This document shows, piece after piece, positions 10,403 through 21,316 of a stretch of 64,000 nt of DNA. Under the pieces are notes generated by a model. The model searched no databases. It saw nothing but the letters and a program-made list of their open reading frames with translations, and was not told where the DNA came from. Every line of letters begins with the position of its first letter. The stretch's first letter is position 1. Source of the DNA: Hyalella azteca (Eukaryota; Arthropoda; Malacostraca; Amphipoda; Hyalellidae); the NCBI RefSeq assembly GCF_000764305.2, contig NW_025946613.1, forward strand, positions 62,001-126,000. The letters are read 5' to 3'. Made by a program: the position numbers and the translations under genes.

Positions 10403-11448
10403 GTGTAATCATAGCATGAGAATTAATTTGGGCATTAACTGATCTGTGTACGGAAAAAAATACTTTTCGGACAATAGGGTTCGGGGGAGCGTCCATCTTC
10501 CCCAAGTGAGATAATACCTCACTCCCTGCGGCAGGTGAAATCAAATTCCAGTGACAGCGAATTCGTTGTACAAAAATGTGCGTTTTTGGCGCAGATGTGC
10601 AACAAATCTACTGTGGACGAACATAATGAATCATCTACTATGTACTCGTACCAATTGAATGATAATTTTATAATGGAGATACCTAAGCAAGGTAAGTGCA
10701 GGAATACCTGATGTGCATTCGTCCATCGAGAACTCCAGGGCTAACCAGTCAACGCAGCGTAATTACTTAAAATGAGCATACTCTGGAATACTAGATAGGA
10801 AGCAGCATTTTAAGGCGTAACAAATTAGTGTGTGTGTCTGAACACTGGACGGAAATCGGTAATTAGGTATAATATAAAATGTTCCTAACGCTGAAGGTAA
10901 ATCGAAAGGTTCTGTGATCCGTAATGAAAATGAAGCGCATATAACGCTTCATGCTAGACGTCTCGCTGTTACAGACAAGTGACGCTCAGTTACACTGGCA
11001 GCAAATCACGAGCAGAAACCTACGTGGTGCACTTACGATGGGACGCAGTCAAATTGAAAATATCAGTTCAAGTGATTCTACACCTACAGAATCGAGAAAT
11101 TAATTTGACGTCTATCTGGCGAACAGCTTACACTTACAGTATTACATGTCGTTCAGCATAACTGCGATAGGCAATCTATCCCCTATATCGTGCAAGATAA
11201 TGACTGCTATTATAATTATTAATGAATACACAATGTTTAAAAACTCAAGAAGATATAGCTCATAGCGTTCCAAAAATGAAATAAAATGAGAGCAATGAAT
11301 GAGAATTTTAATAAAGTTTTTAATTTACAACATGACGGCCAAAAACTTGAGTTGTCAGCAAAGGAAATCTGTTGCATTTCGAAAAAAAAAAACTCAGCAG
11401 AGAACAACATAGTTTCCCAGACGTCACAAATCAGGACAGGAAGCATAT

Positions 11449-11540
11449 TTATGGCGATATGATAGCTTGTTTCAGCGCCACGAGCTTGGCAGGCAGACTC
11501 CGTTGTGATGCTTCCATCAACTCGAGAAGCTCAAGAAAGT
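11449..11540 (-). CDS. RPAP3: RPAP3 exon 10 (stop codon)
   Basis: 92 nt finishing DFLELLELMEASQRS to AIISP, stop TAA at 11451-11449. Acceptor TTTTGCAG|ACTTTC. An ATTAAA on the minus strand near 11306-11311 could be the polyadenylation signal. Confidence 0.88.
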
Positions 11541-14500
11541 CTGCAAAATAATATACGTTTAAATATTACTTTTTAAAGACAACACTTCTAAAGAATAGTG
11601 TCTCTAATGTTACATATGAACCATAAATTTCTAATTTCATTTTCAAATATTAAAAAATTAATTTTAAAATTTTTTTTAACATATAAAATTCTTTTCGAAA
11701 TTATTTATTCTGTCAATTGATTCATGCATTGCCTCCGACTTCACACAAGTATGTAAAATTTCAGATCAATTGGACAGGTAAAAGTGTGACAAATATCAAT
11801 TATAAGATTTGTAGCTGACAAAATTATTTTTTCAATTTTTTAATATTGAAAAAATTTTTTTTACTTATTAAAATTACTATTCATTTTGTTAATTGATTCA
11901 TGCATTGTCTCCAACTTTACACAAGTGTGCAAAATTTCAGATCGATAGGATAAGTAGAAGTGTGTTAAATTTTGATTATAAGATTTGTGGCACACAAACA
12001 AACAAGAAGTGAAGTTAAAGAGAAGTGTTGCAAAAAGGGGGCGCAATTTAATTAGACATACATATGTAAAACTGAACCAATATCCACGAAAAATTCGTAC
12101 AATTTTCCGCTGTTACGCACTTGAAACTTACTTTTAGCTTATAAAAATTTCATATTAGAATTTAACGAAACACATTAAAAGGATCATGTTCTAATGCTTT
12201 GCCAAGTCACGCATAAGCTGAATGAAAATTATATGCAAGTAGATAAGCACTGCTAACCATTTTTGCGAGTTTCCTCCAAGAATAGCACTTGTAAGTCGAA
12301 GCCTCTCGACTCCGTGAGGGCGATTACGAACGTATCGACGTACGAAGCATCAGACGATTCTTGCACGGCCTTGCGCAATCGCAGCAATTGCTGCACTAAA
12401 CTGCCTATGCATTCAGTCTCCAGCTCAAACTTCCGTAATAGGGACGCCTTCATACTCTGCTAGGGAAATGACATACAAACTATTTTAATTAAGATATGGC
12501 GTAAAAACTAGCGAACTAAGTAATGCTACAAAAGAAAGGCAATGAACATATGACTAAAATTTCAATTAAAATTGTAATCGAAACTTGGCGAGCTCAAACT
12601 CTAGATCATAAAAATGTATTGACATTGTGATGTCCCAAATTATAACTCAACTTTGAACAAAAAACTTATGGTAATACTTTGATACAATCCAACTAACCTG
12701 AAGCCACTGAAGAGCTAAGTCAGGGGACGCAGAAACAAGTCTAGCCCAAACAGTCATGAACTGGTGCGACGTGCGAGGCACCGATGGTAGAGGAAGTTTG
12801 GATTCCTCGGATTTCTGTAACGAGTCCGACGTTGCAACGAATATTTGAGGCGATGCTGATTCCTGTGTAAACTTACTGAATGATTCAGCTAATGGCTCAG
12901 ACTCCACACATTTTAGCTGGGAAGACTTCGTCATTGGTTCGCATTGCGCGTCGTGCTCAGACTTACATATTCGTGAACATGAATCAGGTTCAATAAATTG
13001 TTTCTCACTGAAATTTACTGCTTTCGCTTCAGTTGTCGGAGATGTTGGTATATTAGCAATAGGCGAATTAGGGTGAGTTTCTACACGGATCACTTCGGAA
13101 GTGGAAATATTTTCATTGCTGGAGGTAGCCGCGGGATCGACCCTCTGATGACTGGTTAATGCAGCAGTATCTTGAGCTCGAGTTGAGGGAGAAATCTGCA
13201 CACAGATAAATCAAACATTACGTAAAGAAAATTATAAGTATTTTGACTTCAAGGATGATTTACAAATAGGAATCATGTAAACAAATTATGATTTCCTTGG
13301 ATATGAAAATTAAACGCTTTTACGAAAAATCACAATGGAAAATAGATTTGCAGGTTTTCCAATAAGCTTATTTCTTTGTCAATATAGAAGATAATTCAAG
13401 TTACGTCAATAAATGACAAATATGGGGATGACAATAAATTATAACAATAAATTTCCATCAATATTATCATTGATAATCATGTGAACTGAACTTACCATTG
13501 CTCGAGTGAACGGCGGAACTTGAGATTCTTTGTTCAATTCAATGATGTCTACTTTTGTTAGCGGCTTCTAGAAAAGAAAATCGCACGTTCGTATAACACA
13601 TATTATTTTAATAAATAATCAATACGCATAAAGTATAGGTAGTTTTCAGATTACATGCAGGAATGGAAGAACTGTTAGAGCTCACAGCACTGAAGTTCGT
13701 GACAACAATGTAAACAAAGAAAACGGGATGCTAAATATAAAAGACTTCAGAAAGGAAATAAATTGTGACCAGCAGGCGAGCAATGATTTTCACCCTAGTT
13801 TACACAAGGTACTCGCAACTTGCTATGTGCACCACCTGAGATCGGTTTGCAGCAAGGATTTCAAAACTTGACTTATTTTCATGAGAACTTGGCGGCTTGG
13901 ATGTCTGCTTGACTGAGGCCAGTTTCTGTTCAATTTGGCTCACATGAAACTTGGCGTCCTTATTAAATGGCTCAACTGTCAGCACCTGCACAGAAATATT
14001 AATTACTCTCCGGATTAGGACGCTGAGTAGAAATTATTACAAAAACTAATTTCTTATTGCTAATGTTATTTGGTAGGTATTTACCTAAAAATTACACAAG
14101 TCTATTTTCATAATCTATTCAATACGTACTCACAAAGATGAAATTGACTAATTTTGATTTTATTTGCTTTTCTAATCTAAATTAGAGTTTGTTACGTTGA
14201 AAATAATTAACTGGAACCAGGTAACTTCTGAACTTAAAACACAGACTTAATTTGGAACATATGCTGATTGTCCAATACATATATGGTGCAGATTTCATAT
14301 CTCTGAAAAAATTGACTTATTCTACTCACAGAAATCAAATCCATTTTGTCTCGTTTCCTAATATTAAACATCATCTCTAGATTAAAATACAAATTTTCAT
14401 TCATATATTAAATCTTCAGATTGAAGAATGTAATAAATATATGAGAATTATATCACCTTATTGTAGTCTTCCAATGCTAGTTGGAGTTTATCTTGGAGCA

Positions 14501-16578
14501 GTCTGGCCACACCACGCCTTAGGTAAGCCTTTAGGTAGTCTGGACACAATGAGATGCATACGTTGCAGTCGCGCTCAGCTGCTCTGCCACTATTAAAAGA
14601 AAACTGCTACAGTGCAAGAAACAATAGGAATACATGCTGAATTAGTAAACAAACAATTAATCTTGATCAACAGAATTTATTCACCAATTTTTATGCTGAG
14701 CATGAAAAAGCATGATCCAATATATCAAGTTCCATTCTAGATCACCTTAGAAGTGTATCATCTGAAGGATATATTAAATTCCAGACTCACTCCTCAAGCT
14801 TTATATAAGCCATGGCTCTATTGGCATAGAGGATGTGGTTACTGGAATCCAGACTGAGGCCGGTAGAGTAAACCTTGATGGCGTCAGCATATTTGCCAGC
14901 AGAAAAAAGTTCATTACCCTGGTAAAGAAAAAAAAGGAGTTTATATAAATTATAGGTTTCTGCCACTTTAGGTGCTTTGGGAAAAGTTTTTAAACTTCAT
15001 TTGGTATTTGAAACACAATCTTCAACAGTGCAGATGAAAATACAATATAAAAAACTATTTTTAGGTTGACAATGAATGTCCTATAAATGTATCAGATTTG
15101 AATTTGATTGAGCAATTTGGAGCTCCCAGATCTGAACCACTTCATAAAATAATCAACTAGGGAAGATATAGGTACATAATATAGAACAATTACTGGTACA
15201 TATAGCTATTTACCTAGTCATTTCAATATACATCAATCTAAGTTAATCAGAGGAATAATAAATTTTGCATAATCAGCAGAAGCTGGAGGTTCAGTTGAAT
15301 ATATTTGCCTTGTTTGCATCAGTTTAACCAACCAAGAAATAAATAGTCATTTATGCCCATGTCAATTTTAATCTGTCTTAGTTGAATGAAAGGGAATTTA
15401 CCTCATCCTTAAGTTTTAATGCTTTAATCTTGGCTTCATCAGTAGAAGCTGGAGGTTCCGTTGAAGATATCTGCCTTGTTTGCTTAAGGTTGCTTGAAGG
15501 TGTAGAGTCTGAGGACAATGACTTTATATTTTGATTAGGAGTAAATTTGTCCACTTCTTCTGCTGCAGCATCCTGGGAAATTTAAAGTGGTTAGCAACAA
15601 AGGGAAATAAATTGAAGTAAATTGTTAAAAATATTGAGAATTAATATTTCTGCAATATATTAGTTACAACATCTAAAGAAACATCATTCAAGTTGTATGA
15701 GCTTGCAATTAGCCAAGCATTAGGCTTTTCATGATGCATAGTAATCACAAGTAATGAACAAGCTTGCAACCATACACCTATCGTTTTTACGATTAAGTAA
15801 CTAATTCACATGATCAAGCAATGAATGACACTCTAATCTGAAATAAATTAAATCCCAAATGATGGATAACTCACAGCATCATACTTGTCCCAAGCTGCAT
15901 AATCATATGCATTGATCTTTGACTTGCCACCAATGACAGATTTCATTGGATCTTTCTTTTCCACCTCCTCTCTTTTACCTTCTGACATAAGCAGCTCTCG
16001 AGCTTTAGAGCGAATAGGAAATTCCTGTCAGGGATAAACGATTATTGATTTGTGAGCTTCTTAATAAAATAATTTCTCTTTTTAAATTCGTTCAGAAATT
16101 ATTGCATGACCATACAGTTTATATAATTCTTATCACTAGTTCTATTCATCAGTTAAGAATCAGAATTCATGTATGAATCATTGAAAAAAGTTATAAGCTT
16201 CAAATTTTCATTCATCGTGTATATTATTGTTTGAAATGCTGTTTAAAGAAACCAGTTGCATTTTAGGTCTATCTGGCAGTTTATCAGCTTCAATGAGCAA
16301 CTCAATTCTTATGCACATAAATCCTTTGCCTAGAAAGAGCATATCATCTTTAACATTTGCAATTTAATAGCATTTAAATACTCTATTTCATTGTAACTTT
16401 TATTATTATTATAAATTCAACATACCTCAGAGAGGTCATGGTTCCTCTGTTGTGCACATATTTCCATCAACTTTTTGTCTTCTTCTTTAATATTTTTCTC
16501 CCACCTGTTCAAGCTTATTATGTAATCTTCAATGGCACGAGCTCCATCTCTAAATTCCTTCAATTTACTGGCATCCAT
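11449..16578 (-). CDS. RPAP3: RPAP3/Spaghetti-type Hsp90 co-chaperone, ten coding exons
   Basis: The exons are 16578-16426, 16024-15875, 15572-15402, 14918-14791, 14589-14457, 13985-13836, 13567-13496, 13195-12698, 12456-12258 and 11540-11449. Every junction is GT-AG and in phase, giving 581 residues. RPAP3 is the scaffold of R2TP (RUVBL1/2, PIH1D1), which uses Hsp90 to assemble RNA polymerases, snoRNPs and PIKK kinases. Residues 87-100 carry YDYAAWDKYD, the motif before the TPRs in this family. Residues 154-262 form one three-repeat TPR domain with all five carboxylate-clamp residues (K156, N160, N191, K221, R225), so binding of the Hsp90/Hsp70 EEVD tail is expected. Residues 296-450 are a Ser/Thr-rich linker. 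Residues 455-551 form the RPAP3_C domain (ASPDLALQWLQ, FVIALTESRGFDLQVLFLEE). Human RPAP3 has two TPR domains; one TPR domain resembles Drosophila Spaghetti. SPAG1 is a less likely alternative. Confidence 0.93.
11701..12004. repeat. Two copies of a 176-bp repeat in the last RPAP3 intron
   Basis: The core TTGATTCATGCATTG to AAAATTTCAGATC occurs at about 11715 and 11891, offset 176 bp. The second copy ends in GGCACACAAACAAACAAG. It resembles a dispersed non-coding TE-derived repeat; the family is unknown to me. Confidence 0.7.
12258..12456 (-). CDS. RPAP3: RPAP3 exon 9, core of the RPAP3_C domain
   Basis: 199 nt, residues 486-551, SMKASLLRKFELETECIGSL to GFDLQVLFLEETRKN. This region binds RUVBL2 in characterised RPAP3. 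The acceptor is a TAGCAG tandem, so use of the first AG would add one Gln. The exon ends in phase 1. Confidence 0.92.
12698..13195 (-). CDS. RPAP3: RPAP3 exon 8, Ser/Thr-rich linker and start of the C-terminal domain
   Basis: 498 nt, residues 320-485. The first 135 residues are low-complexity Ser/Thr/Glu. The end, HQFMTVWARLVSASPDLALQ, begins the RPAP3_C fold. Acceptor TGCAG|ATTTCT, donor CAG|GTTAGT. Confidence 0.92.
13496..13567 (-). CDS. RPAP3: RPAP3 exon 7, short linker exon
   Basis: 72 nt, residues 296-319, KPLTKVDIIELNKESQVPPF. Exact GT-AG borders (CTAG|AAG, ATG|GTAAG) and phase 0 at both ends support it, and the IIEL core is in keeping with RPAP3 linkers. Confidence 0.85.
13836..13985 (-). 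CDS. RPAP3: RPAP3 exon 6, end of the TPR domain
   Basis: 150 nt, phase 0. VLTVEPFNKDA closes the third TPR and is followed by the capping helix FHVSQIEQKLA and a linker. Acceptor GCAG|GTGCTG, donor CAG|GTGGTG. Confidence 0.9.
14457..14589 (-). CDS. RPAP3: RPAP3 exon 5, TPR repeats 2-3
   Basis: 133 nt completing the split Asp codon, then GRAAERDCNVCISLCPDYLK and AYLRRGVARLLQDKL. It holds clamp residues K221 and R225. Acceptor AATAG|TGGC, donor AAG|GTGATA. Confidence 0.93.
14791..14918 (-). CDS. RPAP3: RPAP3 exon 4, TPR repeats 1-2
   Basis: 128 nt ending in phase 2. It encodes GNELFSAGKYADAIKVYSTG and YANRAMAYIKLE, with clamp residues N160 and N191. Donor GGA|GTGAGT. Confidence 0.93.
15268..15325 (-). 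pseudogene. Decayed partial copy of RPAP3 exon 3 in the following intron
   Basis: About 55 bp match exon 3 (15436-15494) at high identity. The minus strand still encodes QTRQIYSTEPPASAD where the exon has QTRQISSTEPPASTD. Splice sites are not preserved. Confidence 0.7.
15402..15572 (-). CDS. RPAP3: RPAP3 exon 3
   Basis: 171 nt, residues 102-158, an acidic Ser-rich linker leading into the first TPR helix (ALKLKDE). It supplies clamp lysine K156. Part of it is duplicated in the next intron at 15268-15325. Confidence 0.9.
15875..16024 (-). CDS. RPAP3: RPAP3 exon 2
   Basis: 150 nt, residues 52-101, phase 0 at both ends. It carries KINAYDYAAWDKYDA, the family motif before the TPR domain. Acceptor CAG|GAATTT, donor GCT|GTGAGT. 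Confidence 0.92.
16426..16578 (-). CDS. RPAP3: RPAP3 exon 1 (start codon)
   Basis: Encodes residues 1-51, MDASKLKEFR to NHDLSE, matching the coiled N-terminal region of RPAP3 (RWEKNIKEEDKKL). The donor is GAG|GTATG. A second copy of this exon lies at 20556-20703. Confidence 0.9.
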
Positions 16579-18928
16579 TTTAATTATAATTTTCCCTAGA
16601 CAGTCAAATGGTAACAGTTAGTTGAGATAGATTTGTTTCAAGTTTGAAACAAATACGTAATGTTTGAAGAGAAGTAATTTTATCAAAATCTTGGTCAAAT
16701 TGATCTAAACTGCTGTTTCCAATTCAAGGCCAAAATTTAAAAATTAAGCAGGAGTTGCCATGGAAGTAAGCAGTAAACTCCTCCAGTTTCTATAGCAGTA
16801 AGAACTTTGAATAATTGATATAGTATAAATAGAAAATGACATACGTATTTTTGCCCAGAAATAGAATGATTTATGGAAATCACCCAAGAAAGGACCTTTA
16901 TGCTCACAATTTTAAAAGAAGTTTCTCCAATTGCCTATGAGTTTATCCTTGATTTGACAGCTCACGTAAAGAAAAGGTGCAATACATTTTTTTAATATTT
17001 AATTTGAAACCATTATGTTAAACCTAACCTGCAAGGACTCTCGATTGTCTCCCCTGCTACAGTGACTTGGTGAGCACCAGTTTACCGAGGCATCCTGGTA
17101 GCCCGGATGTTAGGCAGACCAAGAACCTGGTATCCTGGATGTTAGGCAATACAGCAAAAGTACAGTAAAATTGAACATACTTTGAACGGCAAGTGTTAAT
17201 AGTATTTCCTTCTCTGTGAGTGACGCGAACAATTAACAATCTTGGGACCTTCACTGTCTTGCCTGACATAACGTTCATGCCAATTTCTGAGGCCGATTTC
17301 TGACAGCCTAGGGTAAACGTGTTATATTCCCACACATTAAGGATGCATCGAGAAATTAAAAAATATAAAAAAATAACCGTATGCGTTACTCGAGTTCTGT
17401 TTGCTTTACGTGACTGCACTACGCGCCAGCAACGATGAAACGCCACAAAGTGTTGCCATATTTATTTAAAAGCCTTTAGAATACAAACCTACCAAATCCC
17501 TATATTCCGACGCTGTGTGTGACTAAATTCAGCACGTTGTGAGACGAATTAGGGCCGTGCTTCAAACTCTACTAATACGTAATTCCAACAACCTTGTGTT
17601 CGAATTCCGATCGTTGTGTGAGCTGTATTCGAATACAACATGGCTTTGAATTAGAACACTATTGAATATTGAACACTACTTAATTAGGCTTTTAATTAAC
17701 AGCTATTAAGCTTTTAATTAAGAAAATTTCAATTTTTGCACGCAGCTTGGAACAAGCTGCATGTGTCGGAAGCAAGCAAGTTGTGTCAGAATTAGTTTTT
17801 GAAACAAGCAAGTTGTGTCGGAATTAGTTTTTATGTGTCTAAATCCATTTCTCAACTTAATCATCTATTAATTTATTTACAACTTGAAATCAGCAAATAC
17901 AAGTACGGTATACTTAAAGGATTCCTAATATATTCACAGACATATTTAAAAGTCTCAAACCATAATATTCTTTCTACACAAACAGTTTATCACCATTTGG
18001 TAGAGCAAGGTCAACTATCAACTTTGACACATTTTTCGATGATCTCACTGGGTGGCATGCACTGTTTCTCTTTGGATCTCAACATTTTCCGCCAGACAGT
18101 CCAAACCTAGTGTTTTGGCAATAGTTTGGTGCGCAAAGGTATGACGTCACTATTTCAGCCATCAACGAATGCGTGGAACTAAGACAAAGTTTAATATAAA
18201 GGAAAAACTAGAGATGTGTCGGCAGAGTGGAAATCTAAGATTGGAGGTTCACTTAAAAAAAAGCATTCAAAAAACTTTCCAGGCAAGTGGCAACTAGAAA
18301 CAGGTTTGCAGGTCGTCAGAAATCGGCCTCGGCATGAACGTTACCTCAGGCAACACAGAGAAAATCCCAATATTGTTAATTGTGCGCGCCACTCACGGAT
18401 AAGCAAGAGGAATCTACTGAAAGAAGAGTACAACACGTTGTGCTCGGTAGAAGTTACAAGGTCGCTACTGACACCAGTAGAGACTCATCACTCACAGTCA
18501 CCGATGAGCAAGGGAGATCTTGGGAAGGCTGCATAAGCTTTGCGCCCCGCATGAACGTTTCCGAGGTCACCAGTAGAGACGCGTCACTCTCCGGTGAGCA
18601 AAGGATATCTTGAGGAGGACTCACAACGTTGCAGCCGGAAAAGATGTACTCTTGATTCTGAAAAAAGTTCCATTAGATCTTGCCGATATACTCGAATGCA
18701 AAAGTCGCTTATATACGAGTTGATTAAGAGCACCTGATGTATTAGTTGTTCAGAGTTTGACCAGTTGATTCAGAGCACACCAAATTATTTTCTTTTATGG
18801 TTATAATTAATTTACTCCTTAATTGTTTTCATTATTTCTGAAAATCATACCTGAAACTGATTTGGAAGATATGCTAGCATCCAACTCCCAACCAGCTCAA
18901 ATGAATGCAGATTTGATTGCATGCAATC
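16579..18928. other. 5' flank of RPAP3, no further gene recognised
   Basis: It should contain the RPAP3 5' UTR and promoter, which I cannot place. A 129-residue minus-strand frame (17446-17057) has no recognisable domain. Small direct repeats occur: GGATGTTAGGCA near 17105 and 17137, and CAAGCAAGTTGTGTC near 17773 and 17805. Confidence 0.5.
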
Positions 18929-18966
18929 CTGTCTCTTATACACATCTAGATGTGTATAAGAGACAG
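18929..18966. other. Nextera mate-pair junction adapter (contamination)
   Basis: The full 38-bp palindromic junction is present: CTGTCTCTTATACACATCT followed by its reverse complement. It is made of two Tn5 mosaic ends and marks an untrimmed mate-pair library read. A single N follows at 18982. Sequence joined across this point may not be contiguous in the genome. Confidence 0.98.
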
Positions 18967-18982
18967 CTGTAGTAGTATGTGN

Positions 18983-19373
18983 AGTTCATATTTAATTTCC
19001 TCAAGAACTCAAGATTTAAACCAAATTGTTAAGTATGATAATGCTGGTATCCATGATACTTTACTGGTAACTGGTCTACTTATAGGTCTCAAAAATGAAC
19101 TTGAGGGAGAGTCTAAAAAACTCTCTGCTTTGTCACTATGATGGTTAGTACCAGACTCCTGCCAAAATGTCCAGCATAACCAGCATAGTGGCAAACCAGA
19201 GCTTTTTTAGAATCAGTTCATGTTTAATTTCCTCATTTACTCAAGATTTGAACCAATTTCTTAAGTATGATAATGCTGGTATCCACTATCCAGTATACTT
19301 TACTGGTCTACTTGTAGGACTCAAAAATGAACTTGAGGGAGAGTCTAAAAAACTCTCTGCTTTGCCACTATGA
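18983..19373 (+). repeat. Tandem duplication, 232-bp offset
   Basis: 18983-19141 and 19215-19373 align along their length with scattered mismatches and one indel. Both copies keep an open plus-strand frame ending GLKNELEGESKKLSALxL then stop. The differing residues are mostly replacements, so coding constraint is not evident. The first copy begins directly after the N at 18982. Confidence 0.8.
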
Positions 19374-20029
19374 TAACCGGCATCAATGAGTCAACCTAAA
19401 TACAACAAATATGATTATTGTTACGTTAGACATTGGAGATTTCATAGTTTAGTTGTAAACTTGCGGTCATGTCTCATGATGTCTGACACTCTGACTCACA
19501 CCCTTACTGCATTATCATATATTCATTTGCCTCTAAGTCTAAAGTACAGGCAAATCTTTTTTTTGTTGTTGTTTCTCTGGTAAAATTGTAAATTTGGGGT
19601 AACAATCACTGTAACATATGCACAGCCTGCACAGGCTGACAGGCATTAGCAAATCAGTTTGTGCTTTGTGGCTCATAAATCATTCAATGGCTCTTCATGT
19701 TCATGACTCGATGACTGCTATATGGAATTCATGGCTCTAAGCCTTCAACTATTATAACATGCAACTCTAACTTTTCTATATATATAAACCAATTTTGAAT
19801 ATGATACAGAAGCTTCCTTTAAGTTTTAACTGCAGCTTGCAGGTAAATACAATCATTTCACAGGTAATTTTTAAAACTTGCAGGCAAAAATAGGACGTTT
19901 TTTCATTTGTCACTGAAGAAATTGGGAAAAGGCCATTGTAATTTGTAATGAGTAAAATTGGTAATAGTAATTGGAAATTGGTAAAATTAGTAAAATTTTT
20001 GTTACAACGGAATCAAATGGATTAGAGGA

Positions 20030-20480
20030 TCCTTTCAGTTCTTCTTCTTTTCAGTGTCCACGCTGGGTCAGGCCGTCAGGGTGGACAACCGCAAGGATGA
20101 CCATATGTTTAATGTTCGTAGGGACTGAGAGCTTCGTTGTTGCAGCCGGCTTAAATGTGAAGAAGTAGGCTAGCCAGAAGATGACCACTCGTTACACCTG
20201 GACTCAGCAGAAAGTTTCAGCATTAAGTGTCAATGATTATTGATTCTTGAAGGTTCTATTAGCTGGACTTCCAGTTTTGTTTACAGGTAGATCCAGGATG
20301 GTGCTCATGCACTTAATTTGCACTACAGGGACTGAGGGAAGTCCTGAGAGCTTCTGCAGTAGCTAGTTAGCCTGTCTATGTCAGAAGTTCTTCTTCTTCT
20401 TCTTCTTTTCAAGGTGTCCACGTTGGGTGGACTGAAAGCCACAGGACAGCCACAAGGATGACCGTTGGGCCTGAGAGCAT
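20030..20480. repeat. Related repeat fragments with a TTC microsatellite
   Basis: Two similar stretches (about 20037-20130 and 20385-20480) share TTCTTCTT, TGTCCACG(C/T)TGGGT, GGTGGAC, AAGGATGACC and CTGAGAGC. A (TTC)n tract lies at 20387-20405. It is probably one decayed repeat family. Confidence 0.55.
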
Positions 20481-20554
20481 GGTGGCAGGGAATTATTGTG
20501 AGTACTTATGCGTTTGCAAGAGCATCGCCCGGTCCGGCTCAGCGGGGGGGGGGA

Positions 20555-20555
20555 N
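20555..20555. other. Assembly junction (single N)
   Basis: A lone N after a run of G marks a closed gap. The sequence to its right is a second copy of 16431 onward, so the join is suspect. Confidence 0.9.
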
Positions 20556-21038
20556 AGAGGTCATGGTTCCTCTGTTGTGCACATATTTCCATCAACTTTT
20601 TGTCTTCTTCTTTAATATTTTTCTCCCACCTGTTCAAGCTTATTATGTAATCTTCAATGGCACGAGCTCCATCTCTAAATTCCTTCAATTTACTGGCATC
20701 CATTTTAATTATAATTTTCCCTAGACAGTCAAATGGTAACAGTTAGTTGAGATAGATTTGTTTCAAGTTTGAAACAAATAATGTTTGATGAGAAGTAATT
20801 TTATCAAAATCTTGGTCAAATTGATCTAAACTGCTGCTTCCAATTCAAGGCCAAACTTTAAAAATTAAGCAGGAGTTGCCATGGAAGTAAGCAGTAAACT
20901 CCTCCAGTTTCTATAGCAGTAAGAACTTTGAATAATTGATATAGTATAAATAGAAAATGACATACGTATTTTTGCCCAGAAATAGAATGATTTATGAAAA
21001 TAATCCAAGAAAGGATCTTTATGCTCACAATTTTAAAA
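20556..21038 (-). pseudogene. Second copy of RPAP3 exon 1 and its 5' flank
   Basis: It matches 16431-16916 almost exactly, offset 4125 bp, with a few substitutions and a short indel. Exon 1 is intact except that its last five bases and the splice donor are cut off by the N at 20555. Similarity stops near 21038. It is either an uncollapsed allele misplaced at a gap or a recent 0.5-kb duplication. Confidence 0.85.
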
Positions 21039-21316
21039 TATTTTACGGTTCTACCCAATATTATAAATTGAAAAAAATGCACAACAAATGAACAACAACT
21101 GATGAACTTAGCAAAGTCAATGATGATCTAAATAGAATATTAGGGTTCATTATACAAAACCTGTGGGCTGTGCTTTATCTAGTAGGGAAAAGTCCCACTT
21201 TATTCTGAAATATTCTAGTATCATATAATATCATAGCAGCTCTAATATATATTTTCAGTAGGTATAAAATCTTGCAGCTCTAATGTTGTGTATTTTTTAT
21301 AGAAGAAATAGTGGTT

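Noticed and set aside
17057..17446. 129-residue minus-strand frame upstream of RPAP3
   Set aside because: No recognisable domain and no splice link; probably chance within the 5' flank.
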